Assembly (NCBI GenBank): GCA_004375715.1
Contig: SOKP01000119.1
Location: 1-35,156, forward strand
DNA from: Promethearchaeota archaeon
Lineage (GTDB): Archaea > Asgardarchaeota > Lokiarchaeia > Sigyniarchaeales > SOKP01
DNA length: 35,156 nucleotides
Reading direction: 5' to 3'
Made by a program: the position numbers and the translations under genes. The notes below the pieces were generated by a model that was not told where the DNA came from, did not search any database, and was given only the letters and a program-made list of their open reading frames with translations. The stretch's first letter is position 1. The number at the start of each line of letters is the position of its first letter. Positions 24,025-32,988 of the stretch are shown piece by piece.

Positions 24025-26757
24025 TTAATTTTTAGCATTTGCCGTTTCAAGCGACATACTTATTGACTTAAAATCAGTTTCAATTGATCCTAAATTTTTA
24101 ATTTTAGTAATAAAATCATTCATAATTTTTGAAAATACTTTTTCTTCACTAGGAGAGAACCATTCTAAATTGTATCGTTCAGGGTTGATTCCAATTTCTC
24201 TTAATCCTTTGGCAATTTGTCTGAACCTCCTCTGAGTATCCAAATTACCCTCAACATGATGGCATTTACCAAGATGACATCCTCCTATTATTACTCCATC
24301 AGCTCCATTTAAAAAAGCTTGGAGTATAAAACTTTTACTTATGGCTGCAGAACACATCACTCGAATAATTTGCACATTAAGCGAACTTTGATATTGGTAT
24401 AGACTTGCTAAATCTGCTCCAGAGTAGCTACACCAACTGCATAGAAACGCTAGAATTTTAGGATGCAGTTCATCTTTTTTATCCTGTGGAGTGTAATTGA
24501 TGATTTGTTCTATTCGATCCCTACCAAAACGGCTCATGGTTATGGCTTCCCCCGGACATTCTGCGACACAGTCTCCACAACCCTTGCATAACTGAGGGTC
24601 CACCTTCGAAACATTTAAGCCAGCTTCAAATTTTACACCTACAGAATTATAGTTACAAGTATCAGCGCATCTATTGCAACCAATACATAATGCAGTATCT
24701 ACGTGTGCAATTGGATTAATGATTTCCCATCTATAGTCAGTTAATTTTCGAAGATCAAAACACGATAACCACTCACCAGGAGTTAAAATTACATTATCAA
24801 TGTCAATAGATATCGTTTCACTAAATTGACTACTATCAATAGAATTGGCAACACATTTTTTCACATTTTCCGCGCATTCAGTACAAATTCCACAGCTGAG
24901 ACATCTATTAGCTTCCATGATAGCAAGGTTCTCGTCCCATTCTAGTAAAAATTCTTTAAAATTAGTTTTTCTCTCGTCTGGATGTATTTGTTCAGGATTT
25001 TTTCGTGGTTCTAGATCTATTCTCTCCCTTCTCTTCAATTCCTCAAATTTCACTAAATCTTCATCATTATAATCTGGAATTGTTTCTACAAAGGATAGTT
25101 TCTCTCCTTTTAAGTATTGATTAATAACAATTGCCACTTTATTACCAGTTGCTATCGCATCAATAGCCGCGCCTGGACCAGTAACAACTTCACCTCCAGC
25201 AAATACTCCTTCTTTTGAGGTTTGAAAATTACCATGATCAATCTCTATTCCTCTACCAACATTTATGTCCTTATCTAAAAATGACAAATCAGCGGCTTGC
25301 CCAATGGTAACAAAGACCATATCACACCTAAGCATGTCTTCTGAGCATGCTCCAAATACAGGATTGAAACGCCCTTTTTCATCGTAAACCGACTCACAAA
25401 CAACTGTTTCTAAACCAATAACTTTACCATTTTCGCCTATAAATTTATCTGGACCTAAACTAGTGTGAAATACAATTCCTTCTTCCCTTGCCTCTGTTAC
25501 TTCCCATGGATGGGCAGGAAGAATTTCTTCAGATTCTAATGTGACCATGTGGACCTCCTCGGCTCCTTTCCTCAATGCAGTTCGTGCTACATCAACAGCA
25601 ACATCACCACCTCCAATCACTAAAACATTTTTGCCTACAGTAACCTCTTCTCCCAAACCACATTTTTTAAGAAAATCTATTCCATAAAGAACATTTTCAA
25701 GATCACTTCCTTCAATTTTTAGCTCTCTGGCAAGTTGTAATCCCACGCCAATAAAGACTGCATCGAAATCTTTAAGGAGGTCATCAATAGTGGGTCCAAG
25801 TGGACCAATAGGAGAATTTAACTTTATTTCAACACCATACCTTTTGATGTGATCAATATCTGCCTGTAAAATTTCGGGAGGTAATCTATAATCGGGGATT
25901 CCTAATCTTAACATTCCACCAGCAACTGGAGATTTTTCAAAGATAGTAACTGGATATCCTAGCCTTCCCAGATGATAAGCTACAGTTAATCCAGCAGGAC
26001 CAGAGCCTACAACAGCTACCTTTTTTTCTTTCTTATTCTCTAAGTATTTAATCTCTTCATTTGAATTTTCTCTTATGTAATCAGCAACAAACCTCTTTAA
26101 ACCACAAATATTAACGGGTTCTTCTATTTCCCCTCTATTGCAAGCGGATTCACATGGATGAGGGCAGACCCTCCCAATAGCAGAAGGGAGCGGACATCTT
26201 TCTCGAATGACATTGAGAGATTCTTGGTATTGCCCTTTGATGATTAAATCAACATAATCCTGACTCTTAACATGAGCAGGGCATGCGTTTTCACAAGGTG
26301 GAATCCTTCGTTTTTCCATTAGAATTTTCAATGGGGCAATTGCTGAAAATTGGGAATTATTTCCATCCAATTCTTTTATTTTATCTCTATTCTTTAAAAG
26401 ATCTATAAACGGACACTGTTTTATGCAAGCTTTATCTTCAGAATTAATAGTTTCAACCTGACTAAGACTCTTCTTATAGATGGTTGCTTTGAATTTCCCG
26501 GGTTCTCCTTCTAAACTTATGATATCTGCGTTTCTTATCAATTCTATATTATTATATCCATTAAGGCCAGCAAATTTTAGGGGAATTAGGCATGTAGTAC
26601 AATCATTAACTAAGATTTTTTCTTGATTTGTATTGATTCTTGTTAGAGGGCCTTTCTCTATTAAATATACTCTAAACCCAGAGTCTGCTAAACCGATAGA
26701 AGCTTGTATACCGTCTATACCACTACCTATAACTAAAACGGAATTTTTTTCACTCAT
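24025..26757 (-). CDS. HdrA/GltD-like flavoprotein fused to ferredoxins and an MvhD domain
   Basis: This 910-residue protein is a mosaic. Residues 1-40 hold an FAD-type Rossmann motif VIGSGIDG, as in HdrA. Residues 150-230 are the GltD/Fer4_20 Cys region (C155, C159, C188, C198, C202, C206). Residues 246-540 form the FAD/NAD(P) oxidoreductase module (GSGPAG at 251-256, GGGDVAVDVAR at 382-392, GGE). Residues 619-740 have ferredoxin clusters (C619/C622/C625/C628; C691/C694/C697/C701; C724/C727/C730/C734). Residues 765-885 are an MvhD-like hydrogenase iron-sulfur domain (C773, C776, C802, C827, C832). It leads the MetV-MetF operon and likely passes electrons between NAD(P)H, ferredoxin and methylenetetrahydrofolate. 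Flavin-based electron bifurcation is plausible but not provable here. Confidence 0.9.
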   Translation of the reverse strand: MSEKNSVLVIGSGIDGIQASIGLADSGFRVYLIEKGPLTRINTNQEKILVNDCTTCLIPLKFAGLNGYNNIELIRNADIISLEGEPGKFKATIYKKSLSQVETINSEDKACIKQCPFIDLLKNRDKIKELDGNNSQFSAIAPLKILMEKRRIPPCENACPAHVKSQDYVDLIIKGQYQESLNVIRERCPLPSAIGRVCPHPCESACNRGEIEEPVNICGLKRFVADYIRENSNEEIKYLENKKEKKVAVVGSGPAGLTVAYHLGRLGYPVTIFEKSPVAGGMLRLGIPDYRLPPEILQADIDHIKRYGVEIKLNSPIGPLGPTIDDLLKDFDAVFIGVGLQLARELKIEGSDLENVLYGIDFLKKCGLGEEVTVGKNVLVIGGGDVAVDVARTALRKGAEEVHMVTLESEEILPAHPWEVTEAREEGIVFHTSLGPDKFIGENGKVIGLETVVCESVYDEKGRFNPVFGACSEDMLRCDMVFVTIGQAADLSFLDKDINVGRGIEIDHGNFQTSKEGVFAGGEVVTGPGAAIDAIATGNKVAIVINQYLKGEKLSFVETIPDYNDEDLVKFEELKRRERIDLEPRKNPEQIHPDERKTNFKEFLLEWDENLAIMEANRCLSCGICTECAENVKKCVANSIDSSQFSETISIDIDNVILTPGEWLSCFDLRKLTDYRWEIINPIAHVDTALCIGCNRCADTCNYNSVGVKFEAGLNVSKVDPQLCKGCGDCVAECPGEAITMSRFGRDRIEQIINYTPQDKKDELHPKILAFLCSWCSYSGADLASLYQYQSSLNVQIIRVMCSAAISKSFILQAFLNGADGVIIGGCHLGKCHHVEGNLDTQRRFRQIAKGLREIGINPERYNLEWFSPSEEKVFSKIMNDFITKIKNLGSIETDFKSISMSLETANAKN

Positions 26758-26780
26758 TTTATTATTATTTAATTATACTT

Positions 26781-26800
26781 GTTCAAATTATATTTGGAAC
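26781..26800. promoter_or_regulatory. Imperfect palindrome at the metV-metF operon promoter
   Basis: The stretch GTTC..AA.TATA.TT..GAAC (16 of 20 positions symmetric) lies 24-43 bp upstream of the operon's ATG and overlaps a TATA-like AATATAATTT. A regulator bound here could control access of the TATA-binding protein; the binding is a guess. Confidence 0.35.
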
Positions 26801-26854
26801 AGTTATAATCCCTTTATTTTTTTTTAATTTTTAGTTTTTGTTTGATAATATACC

Positions 26855-27055
26855 TTAATTCTTTATTTTTTCTAAAATTCCATGACGAATAATATCAGTT
26901 TCAATATCAATTATTTCTTTTTGATCTTTTATTAGCGTTATTAAATATTTCTTTTTGATCTTTAGTAGCAAATCTCTAAATCCTACAAGTGATTGTTCGT
27001 CAATTTTTCAAGGATTATAATTACCTCTAGTGATAAGAGCTAAAGGAAACGAGCT
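26855..27055 (-). pseudogene. Possible protein-gene remnant with internal stop
   Basis: In one minus-strand frame a protein-like stretch (SSFPLALITRGNYNP) is followed by a TGA at 27008-27010, then 50 more codons (KIDEQSLVGFRDLLLKIKKK, then a charged helix ending EKIKN) and a stop. There is no ATG. The 18-bp repeat here is spaced 34 bp, not a multiple of three, so its copies are read in different frames, suggesting a recent duplication that shifted the reading. I do not recognise the family. Confidence 0.35.
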
Positions 27056-27243
27056 TTATTATTATCATTATTGAATTAATTATTGTTGTAGTATTTTTCC
27101 TAAAACATAAAATTATATTATCCATATATTAATGCTAAATAAAAAGCTAATTAAGTTAATAATCAAGTAATAAAAACACTTTCAATTATAGACCGGCAAA
27201 AGCTTCATTTGGTATCGTTTGTTTAAAAATAGAGCTAACAATC

Positions 27244-27924
27244 ATGAAAATTACAGTATCAGGTCCAACCCAAAGCGGTAAATCGAGTTTTATTAAATAT
27301 TTTGACGAAAAAGCTTTGAATGTAGAAGCAAAAGCAAGAGATAATAAGTATTATACCGTTGGAATGGACTTAGGAAGCGTAAAATTAAATGGATTTGATG
27401 TCTTTTTATTTGGCACGCCCGGTTTATTAAGATTTAATGTTATGAGAGATGTAGTAGCCCGAGGAGCTGATGGTCTTGTTTTTTTGTTTGATGCGGCCCA
27501 CCCAGAAAAAGATGAGGACGCAATAATTATCTTAAACTCTCTTCGAAAAACCATAGGGCTTGATACTCCTATAGTTTATTTGGCCAATAAACAAGATATT
27601 GCTGGAGCTAGACATAACGAAATAGTAAGATCTCAAAACTATTTAAAAGACGACGCAATGATTTTTCCAACAAGTACACGGACGGGAGAGAATTTGAACG
27701 AAGCTCTCAAATATCTTGTGAATCAAATTTTTGATCATTACTCTTCTCTCCTTACGGTGCTTCGTTCATATGAAACTGATATTGAGGGATTAGCCGCAAA
27801 ACTAAGTAAAAACCCTGTTGAAATGAGGGATTTATTAAATAATCTGGAAATAAAAAGATTTATTGAAGTAGATAGATTAAAACGGACGTACACAGTAAAG
27901 CAGGGATTGAAACTCTTGATATAG
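27244..27924 (+). CDS. Ras-like small GTPase with C-terminal winged-helix-like domain
   Basis: This 226-residue protein opens with a GTPase: G1 GPTQSGKS (residues 7-14), a switch-I threonine around T38 in KYYTVGMD, G3 FGTPG (56-60, with TPG in place of DxxG), G4 NKQD (115-118), and G5 near TSTRTGEN. The G3 change removes the usual Asp/Gln pair that aids hydrolysis. Residues about 165-226 (EGLAAKLSKNPVEMRDLLNNLEIKRF, then VDRLKRTYTVKQGL) look like a winged helix, unusual after a small GTPase. I recall such GTP-binding proteins in Asgards and some Euryarchaeota, without assigned roles. It could link nucleotide state to DNA or protein binding. It stands alone, divergent from the metV-metF operon. 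Confidence 0.85.
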   Translation: MKITVSGPTQSGKSSFIKYFDEKALNVEAKARDNKYYTVGMDLGSVKLNGFDVFLFGTPGLLRFNVMRDVVARGADGLVFLFDAAHPEKDEDAIIILNSLRKTIGLDTPIVYLANKQDIAGARHNEIVRSQNYLKDDAMIFPTSTRTGENLNEALKYLVNQIFDHYSSLLTVLRSYETDIEGLAAKLSKNPVEMRDLLNNLEIKRFIEVDRLKRTYTVKQGLKLLI

Positions 27925-27971
27925 AGTTTTCCACTGTTTCTTTTATAATTTTATATATCCTCTAAAAATTG

Positions 27972-29864
27972 TTAGACTAGTTCAAATGGATTAATTTCTT
28001 CTTTACCCGTTTTTTTTAGCAAACCATTCAATCTTGAGCGTTGCATAAAAAGAGTATCCCAGAAAAATTTAGGTATTTCTTTTTCAGTTTTATACATTGC
28101 CTCAATGCGGTTTAGTTTTTCGAGTAAAAAATTAATTTTTATTGTAAATTGCTCAATGTATTCTTCTTTGGAATAATCTTTATTTAGCTCTATTCTAAAT
28201 AGCATCTTAAGGTCTTTGTATTTAGGTAAATAACCAATTGGTGCTTCAATTGCCTCAAAATCTCCACTAGTACGCCCTTCCGCCCAAATAACCCAAACTT
28301 TTTTGTCTAATATACCATTTAGATATTTTCCGTCTTTACCTTTAAGAAAGTAGTTAGTGGAGAATACTTGTGGGCAGTGTTTCAGTTTTTTTCCAAAAGT
28401 ATTGTGGTTGTTTAAGTATTTCCCCAGAGGAACTACTAAGAAATCAAGGTTTGCCATTGGGCTAGCCTTTCTAACGCCTACATCCCCAAGAGTTGCTGAA
28501 GTCGTTTCAGATTCTATAGAAGCGCCTAGAAAAATCCCATGCTCCCAGTTTAAGCTTTCTACAATAGGGGGCATTGTGTTAGAATCTCTTCCTCCATAAA
28601 ATATTCCATGTATGGGTACACCATCAGGATCATTTAATTTAGGATCACAATTTGATAGATCGGTAAGATTGATTGTATAACGAGCATTTGGATGAGCAAT
28701 AGAGACGATATTTCCTTTTTCATCGGAAATTCCTTCGATCCATTCTCCAAAATGGTTGAAACCATCTTTAGGATGCTCAACACCAATACCAAGCCAGTAA
28801 GGCTTCCCATCTTTTACGAGAACATTAGAAAAAATTAATTCTCTTGGTGTTGTGAGAGCTTCATAAATTACAGGATCGTTTTTCGCATTTACATCTTTTA
28901 TAATCCCAAAAATTCCCTTCTCAATGTTAACAGCATGAGCAAATCCATCCTCCCAAGCTCGTAAATATGCGATATCATCACCAACAATTAGTTGACCAGG
29001 AAGCATTGCAGTAGATGTTTTTCCACAGGCACTTGGAAAAGCCCCGGTAAAATAGGTCACCCGATTTTTACCTTCCGGGCGAACTCCTAAAATAAAGTAG
29101 TGTTCTGTCAACCAATCTTCGTTATTTGCTTTATATATTGCTAATCTTAAAGCTAACTTCTTTAGTCCAAGGGAATTACCCGCATATTGATTATTGACAG
29201 ATAGGACTCGTGATTCTTGCAGATCTATGTAAATTCTCCGTTTTTCGATGTTTTTAGTAACAGGAGGATTACCAACAAGCTCTCCTGCAGAATGAACAAA
29301 ATAAAAGAATTTATCAGATTCATTTAATTCTTTGAATTCCTCGTATCCTTTTCTATACAAAAGGTCTTCAGAATGAGCAACATAGAATGAATCTGTAAGT
29401 TGTAAAGCTCCGATAGTAAATTTTGAATTAATAGGTCCAAGGCAAAAAAATCTTACTAAACATTCTTTCCCTTTCATACACCCATCCATAATTTCTAATA
29501 TTTCTTCAAGTCCTTCATCTCTATCCATCGTATTAATCCAAGGGCTCCGATATTCTCCTTTTGGGATTAAAACTTTAGTGTTTTCTTTATCTCTTGCTTG
29601 ATCATAGAAGCTATCATAGTGAATAGTGTGCCCTTTTACATTTAATTTACTTTCTTCTCGAATAGAAAGTGTTTTCTGGGCAACATATTCAATATCCTTT
29701 TCAGAGTCAGAAATTACGGTTACTTTGCTAGGTTTGCACAAATCTACGAATTGCTTTATAATCTTTAAAACGCGATCATTCTTTAAAGCAAATAACTTCT
29801 CAAGATCTTGTGGAGATATTAGATCTATACCAATAGATACTGCAAATTCTTCATTAAAATCCAT
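27972..29864 (-). CDS. pckG: Phosphoenolpyruvate carboxykinase (GTP)
   Basis: This 630-residue protein is a GTP-dependent PEP carboxykinase, which interconverts oxaloacetate and PEP in gluconeogenesis or anaplerosis. The P-loop GAFPSACGKT (274-283) includes the active-site Cys280 characteristic of the GTP type, followed by GDDIAY. Further landmarks are GIFYGGRDSNTMPPIVES, KASPMANLDFL and WVIWAEGR. Length and order match family members. It is a single gene, 48 bp from the convergent GTPase stop. A C-terminal helix rich in lysine and glutamate closes the protein. In an Asgard with C1-based metabolism this would route carbon to sugars or, in reverse, to oxaloacetate. Confidence 0.96.
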   Translation of the reverse strand: MDFNEEFAVSIGIDLISPQDLEKLFALKNDRVLKIIKQFVDLCKPSKVTVISDSEKDIEYVAQKTLSIREESKLNVKGHTIHYDSFYDQARDKENTKVLIPKGEYRSPWINTMDRDEGLEEILEIMDGCMKGKECLVRFFCLGPINSKFTIGALQLTDSFYVAHSEDLLYRKGYEEFKELNESDKFFYFVHSAGELVGNPPVTKNIEKRRIYIDLQESRVLSVNNQYAGNSLGLKKLALRLAIYKANNEDWLTEHYFILGVRPEGKNRVTYFTGAFPSACGKTSTAMLPGQLIVGDDIAYLRAWEDGFAHAVNIEKGIFGIIKDVNAKNDPVIYEALTTPRELIFSNVLVKDGKPYWLGIGVEHPKDGFNHFGEWIEGISDEKGNIVSIAHPNARYTINLTDLSNCDPKLNDPDGVPIHGIFYGGRDSNTMPPIVESLNWEHGIFLGASIESETTSATLGDVGVRKASPMANLDFLVVPLGKYLNNHNTFGKKLKHCPQVFSTNYFLKGKDGKYLNGILDKKVWVIWAEGRTSGDFEAIEAPIGYLPKYKDLKMLFRIELNKDYSKEEYIEQFTIKINFLLEKLNRIEAMYKTEKEIPKFFWDTLFMQRSRLNGLLKKTGKEEINPFELV

Positions 29865-30020
29865 TTCAAACCAAAAATAAATTTATCAATTTCAAATTTT
29901 ATATTATTGAAAATAACATAAATCGATAGGTTAAAAAGTGAAAAAATTTTTAAAAGCCTTTCTAAATCTAAGAAAATGTGAAAAATTTTTAATGTATGTT
30001 CAAAAATATTACGGTTTGAT

Positions 30021-30052
30021 TTAAAAAAAAATAAAATAAAATAAAAATAGAA
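30021..30052 (-). terminator. T-rich terminator of the thermosome gene
   Basis: The minus strand carries several T4-T9 runs (ATTTTA repeated) within 50 bp after the thermosome stop codon. This suits archaeal intrinsic termination. Confidence 0.45.
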
Positions 30053-30067
30053 TATTAAATCAAATTA

Positions 30068-31654
30068 TTATAATCCAGGAGGTTTACTACCTTTAGCACT
30101 GATAATTCTATCTATCCTTAAAATTAGATTTGCTAATTCGCTTCCTGCTTTAATAACATGATTAACCAATGCTGCTGGTTCAATTATTCCTTTCTCGAAA
30201 TTATCTCCTATCTCGTTAGTAATAGTATCAATCCCTTGCCACTTATCACTTTCAGTTTTGTGGGCTGCACGCAGTTCTGTCATATTTTCGATTTCATCTA
30301 ACCCTGCATTTTTGATCAATGTTTTAGGAATTTCTTCTAACGCAATTGCAAAAGCATTTACAGCTAGCTGTTCTTTCCCGCTAATTTCATTGGCATATTC
30401 TCTTAATTTTTTTGCTAATTCAATGTAAATTGCACCACCACCAGCTACTACCGCCTTAGTATCCATAACTTTAGCAACAACTGAAAGCACATCATGCAGC
30501 GTAATTTCTGCTGAGCTTAAGATTTTGTCTAAACCCCCTTTAAGCAGTATTGACACAGATTTAGGATTTTTGCAACCTGTAAAGAGTACGTAATCATCTC
30601 TAGAGAGTTTTTCGAACTTGACTTTTTCTGCAAAACCTAGATCCGCCTCAGATAAGGAATGTAGATCATCAACTGTACTAGCACCAATAGCTTTCGTTAC
30701 GGCTTTCATATCAGATTCACCGAGATTTTTTATTGCAGCAATTCCTTCTTTAGCCAAATAAGCTCCAAATTTGTCAGATATGTCTTTATTGTTGACTATC
30801 ATATTAACTCCTAAATCTTTAAAGATCTTCAAGTAGTCTATCAGTATCTTTTCTTCTTGATCGAGGAATTTCTGAATATCCGCAGGGTTTGTTATTCGAA
30901 TTTGGGCGTCGAATTCTGTTTTAACGACGTCTAATTTCCTTCTTATGACTGCTATTTTCGCATTTTTAATTACTTCTGGCATTGCTGAATTGACTTTATC
31001 CTTTTCGATGTAGACCCCATTAATTAACTCTGAATCTCTTAAGGATTTTCCAGGTGTTTTTACAATTTTAACATTTCCTACTTTCGAGAACGTATCACCA
31101 TCATCTCCACTTATGTGTTTGATGGCTTTTAATGTTAGTTCAGCAAAATAGTCTTTTACACCTACTATATCTTTAGCATTCATAGCAGTTCTAGCTACAG
31201 CAATAAGAATTTTATCATCGTCGGGAGAGATTTTGGCAGCCATTTCATTTACAAGTTTCAAAGCTTTATCTGCCGCTAACTTGTAACCGTGAGTAATGGG
31301 TTTTGGATGAATACCTTGCTCGATAAGTTCAAGGGCATTTTCCAATAAGGCTGATGAGAAGATAACAGCAGTTGTGGTGCCATCACCAATATCATCATCT
31401 ATAGATTTAGCAATATTGACCATCATATTTGCGGCAACATTATCTATATCAAGTAGTTTAAGTATTTCGGCACCATCATTAGTAATTGTAACATCTCCTA
31501 CAGAATCCACCAGCATTTTATTCATACCTTTTGGTCCAAGAGTAGATTTCACCGTTTCCGTAATGGCTTTGATTGCATTAATATTTTGCATGCGAGCTTC
31601 TTTTTCTTTCGTTTCTTCCGTTCCTTCTTTGAGAATTATAATCGGTACAGACAT
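30068..31654 (-). CDS. ths: Group II chaperonin (thermosome) subunit
   Basis: Complete 528-residue thermosome subunit, part of a two-ring ATP-driven folding chamber in the cytosol. Diagnostic motifs are TVKSTLGPKGMNKMLVD (34-50), TITNDGAEIL (56-65), the ATPase GDGTTTAVI (90-98) and the C-terminal VVAGGGAIYIELAKKL. The end (SAKGSKPPGL) has no GGM repeats. No second subunit gene is in the window. A GGT ribosome-binding site lies six bases upstream of the ATG, and the minus-strand region has a CATTTAAAAAT box near 31734-31744. Together with Hsp20, Cdc48 and MsrB it adds to the quality-control set in this segment. Confidence 0.96.
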   Translation of the reverse strand: MSVPIIILKEGTEETKEKEARMQNINAIKAITETVKSTLGPKGMNKMLVDSVGDVTITNDGAEILKLLDIDNVAANMMVNIAKSIDDDIGDGTTTAVIFSSALLENALELIEQGIHPKPITHGYKLAADKALKLVNEMAAKISPDDDKILIAVARTAMNAKDIVGVKDYFAELTLKAIKHISGDDGDTFSKVGNVKIVKTPGKSLRDSELINGVYIEKDKVNSAMPEVIKNAKIAVIRRKLDVVKTEFDAQIRITNPADIQKFLDQEEKILIDYLKIFKDLGVNMIVNNKDISDKFGAYLAKEGIAAIKNLGESDMKAVTKAIGASTVDDLHSLSEADLGFAEKVKFEKLSRDDYVLFTGCKNPKSVSILLKGGLDKILSSAEITLHDVLSVVAKVMDTKAVVAGGGAIYIELAKKLREYANEISGKEQLAVNAFAIALEEIPKTLIKNAGLDEIENMTELRAAHKTESDKWQGIDTITNEIGDNFEKGIIEPAALVNHVIKAGSELANLILRIDRIISAKGSKPPGL

Positions 31655-31858
31655 ATTTTTACCTTTTTTTTAATTTTGTAAATTTGAAATCATTACAATC
31701 TTCAATGAAAATAATAATAAGAATTTTTTGATTTTTAAATGATCTCCATATCATAAATTGAATATCAAAAATTATAAATAAATTTCAAATATTTGTAAGT
31801 AATGTTGAACAAACAAACAAATTTTAAAGAATAATCTTACTTTTCTGGTTTATGAAAA

Positions 31859-32314
31859 ATGAAAAAAGAAACTTTGGACGAAATTGACGAAGAAATTATT
31901 AAAATTTTACAAGAAAACGCTAAGACATCTTATCGAGAAATTAAAGATAAACTTAATATTTCGATTGGAACCATTCATAATAGAATTTCGAAATTAGAGG
32001 AAAACAAGATAATAGAAGGATATACACTTAAACTTAATAACGAGAAATTAGGTTATAAGTTAACCTTTTTAATAAGAATTAATATTGATGGTAAACACAC
32101 GCAGAAAATCTTAGAAGAAATAACACGCAAACCAGAAGTGTGTTCAGTATTTCATACAACGGGAGAGCAGTCTGCAGCACTAATATGTCGATTTAAAGAA
32201 GCTCAGGATGTGCACGACTTTATCCGAGAATTAAACGAGAAAGAATTTATAACTAAAACTAATTCCAATATGGTTTTAAAAGAATATAAAAATTCGTCAA
32301 TTATCATTTTGTGA
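31859..32314 (+). CDS. Lrp/AsnC-family transcriptional regulator
   Basis: This 151-residue protein is a standard Lrp/AsnC regulator. The N-terminal helix-turn-helix spans about residues 5-55 (LDEIDEEIIKILQENAKTSYREI, SIGTIHNRISKLEENKII). The C-terminal RAM ligand-binding domain, residues 60-150, has the strand pattern FLIRINID, KPEVCSVFHTTGEQSAALICRF and TKTNSNMVL. Lrp proteins sense amino acids or related ligands as dimers or octamers. It is divergent from the thermosome gene and convergent with msrB, whose 3' end is 5 bp away. Which genes it controls cannot be read from the window. Confidence 0.93.
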   Translation: MKKETLDEIDEEIIKILQENAKTSYREIKDKLNISIGTIHNRISKLEENKIIEGYTLKLNNEKLGYKLTFLIRINIDGKHTQKILEEITRKPEVCSVFHTTGEQSAALICRFKEAQDVHDFIRELNEKEFITKTNSNMVLKEYKNSSIIIL

Positions 32315-32319
32315 TAAAA

Positions 32320-32742
32320 TTAGTCGTTCCTCAACTTTTCTTCCTTATTTTTAGACTTAAAATCTAAAGATATCGAATTAATACAGTATCGTAGACTTGT
32401 TGGTTTAGGACCGTCCTTAAACACATGTCCTAAATGGCCTCCACAATTTTCGCATAATACCTCCGTTCTTCTCATACTGAAGCTATTATCGGATTCTTCT
32501 TTAATTTTAGAGTCTTTTACAGGAGTAGAAAAGCTAGGCCACCCCGATTTTGATTTAAATTTCGAATTTGAGTCAAATAATGGCGTTCCACAACCAGCAC
32601 AATAGTATATGCCTTTTTTTTTGTTGTCCCAATACTTGCCGGTAAAAGGGCGTTCAGTCCCCTTCAGTCTTAAAACGCGATATTGATCTTCGGTTAGTTT
32701 TTCCTTCCATTCCTCTTCTTGTAGCGTATCATTTTCAGTCAT
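32320..32742 (-). CDS. msrB: Peptide-methionine (R)-S-oxide reductase
   Basis: This 140-residue MsrB repairs methionine R-sulfoxide in oxidised proteins. It has the two zinc-binding CxxC pairs, C48/C51 ([11 protein letters not shown]) and C97/C100 ([10 protein letters not shown]), and the catalytic C120 in RYCINSISL, together with the substrate block SGWPSF. No recycling cysteine near residues 60-70 is visible, so it may depend on thioredoxin or a thiol cofactor. MsrB in an anaerobe suggests occasional oxygen exposure. It is a single gene, convergent with the Lrp regulator at a 5-bp spacing. Confidence 0.96.
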   Translation of the reverse strand: MTENDTLQEEEWKEKLTEDQYRVLRLKGTERPFTGKYWDNKKKGIYYCAGCGTPLFDSNSKFKSKSGWPSFSTPVKDSKIKEESDNSFSMRRTEVLCENCGGHLGHVFKDGPKPTSLRYCINSISLDFKSKNKEEKLRND

Positions 32743-32988
32743 CTTAATAGAAAGAAGGTCAAAAGTATTATTATATGTTGTCTTTATAACATTTCAAGTA
32801 AAACCCAGTATCGTTAACAAATATAAGCTAAAAAGAGTAGAAAGAGTTTAAAATATAATTTTTTGATCTTTAAGTAGCATTTTCCGGCAACATATACAGT
32901 TGAAAAAAATAGGGGTATTGACTGGATGTAGCGAGCATTTATTTCTTTAATTTATCATACTAAGGATTACTATAATTCCCTTTAATAT

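Larger units (their letters stand above)
26758..27243. other. 486-bp intergenic region between divergent genes
   Basis: Besides the promoter of the metV-metF operon, this AT-rich gap holds a likely small pseudogene on the minus strand (26855-27055) and two copies of an 18-bp direct repeat, TATTTCTTTTTGATCTTT, at 26912-26929 and 26946-26963. The rest is featureless; no RNA gene is apparent. Confidence 0.6.

Noticed and set aside
24025-26757. Selenocysteine in the HdrA-like fusion
   Set aside because: The frame has no in-frame TGA, and all cluster cysteines are encoded as cysteine.
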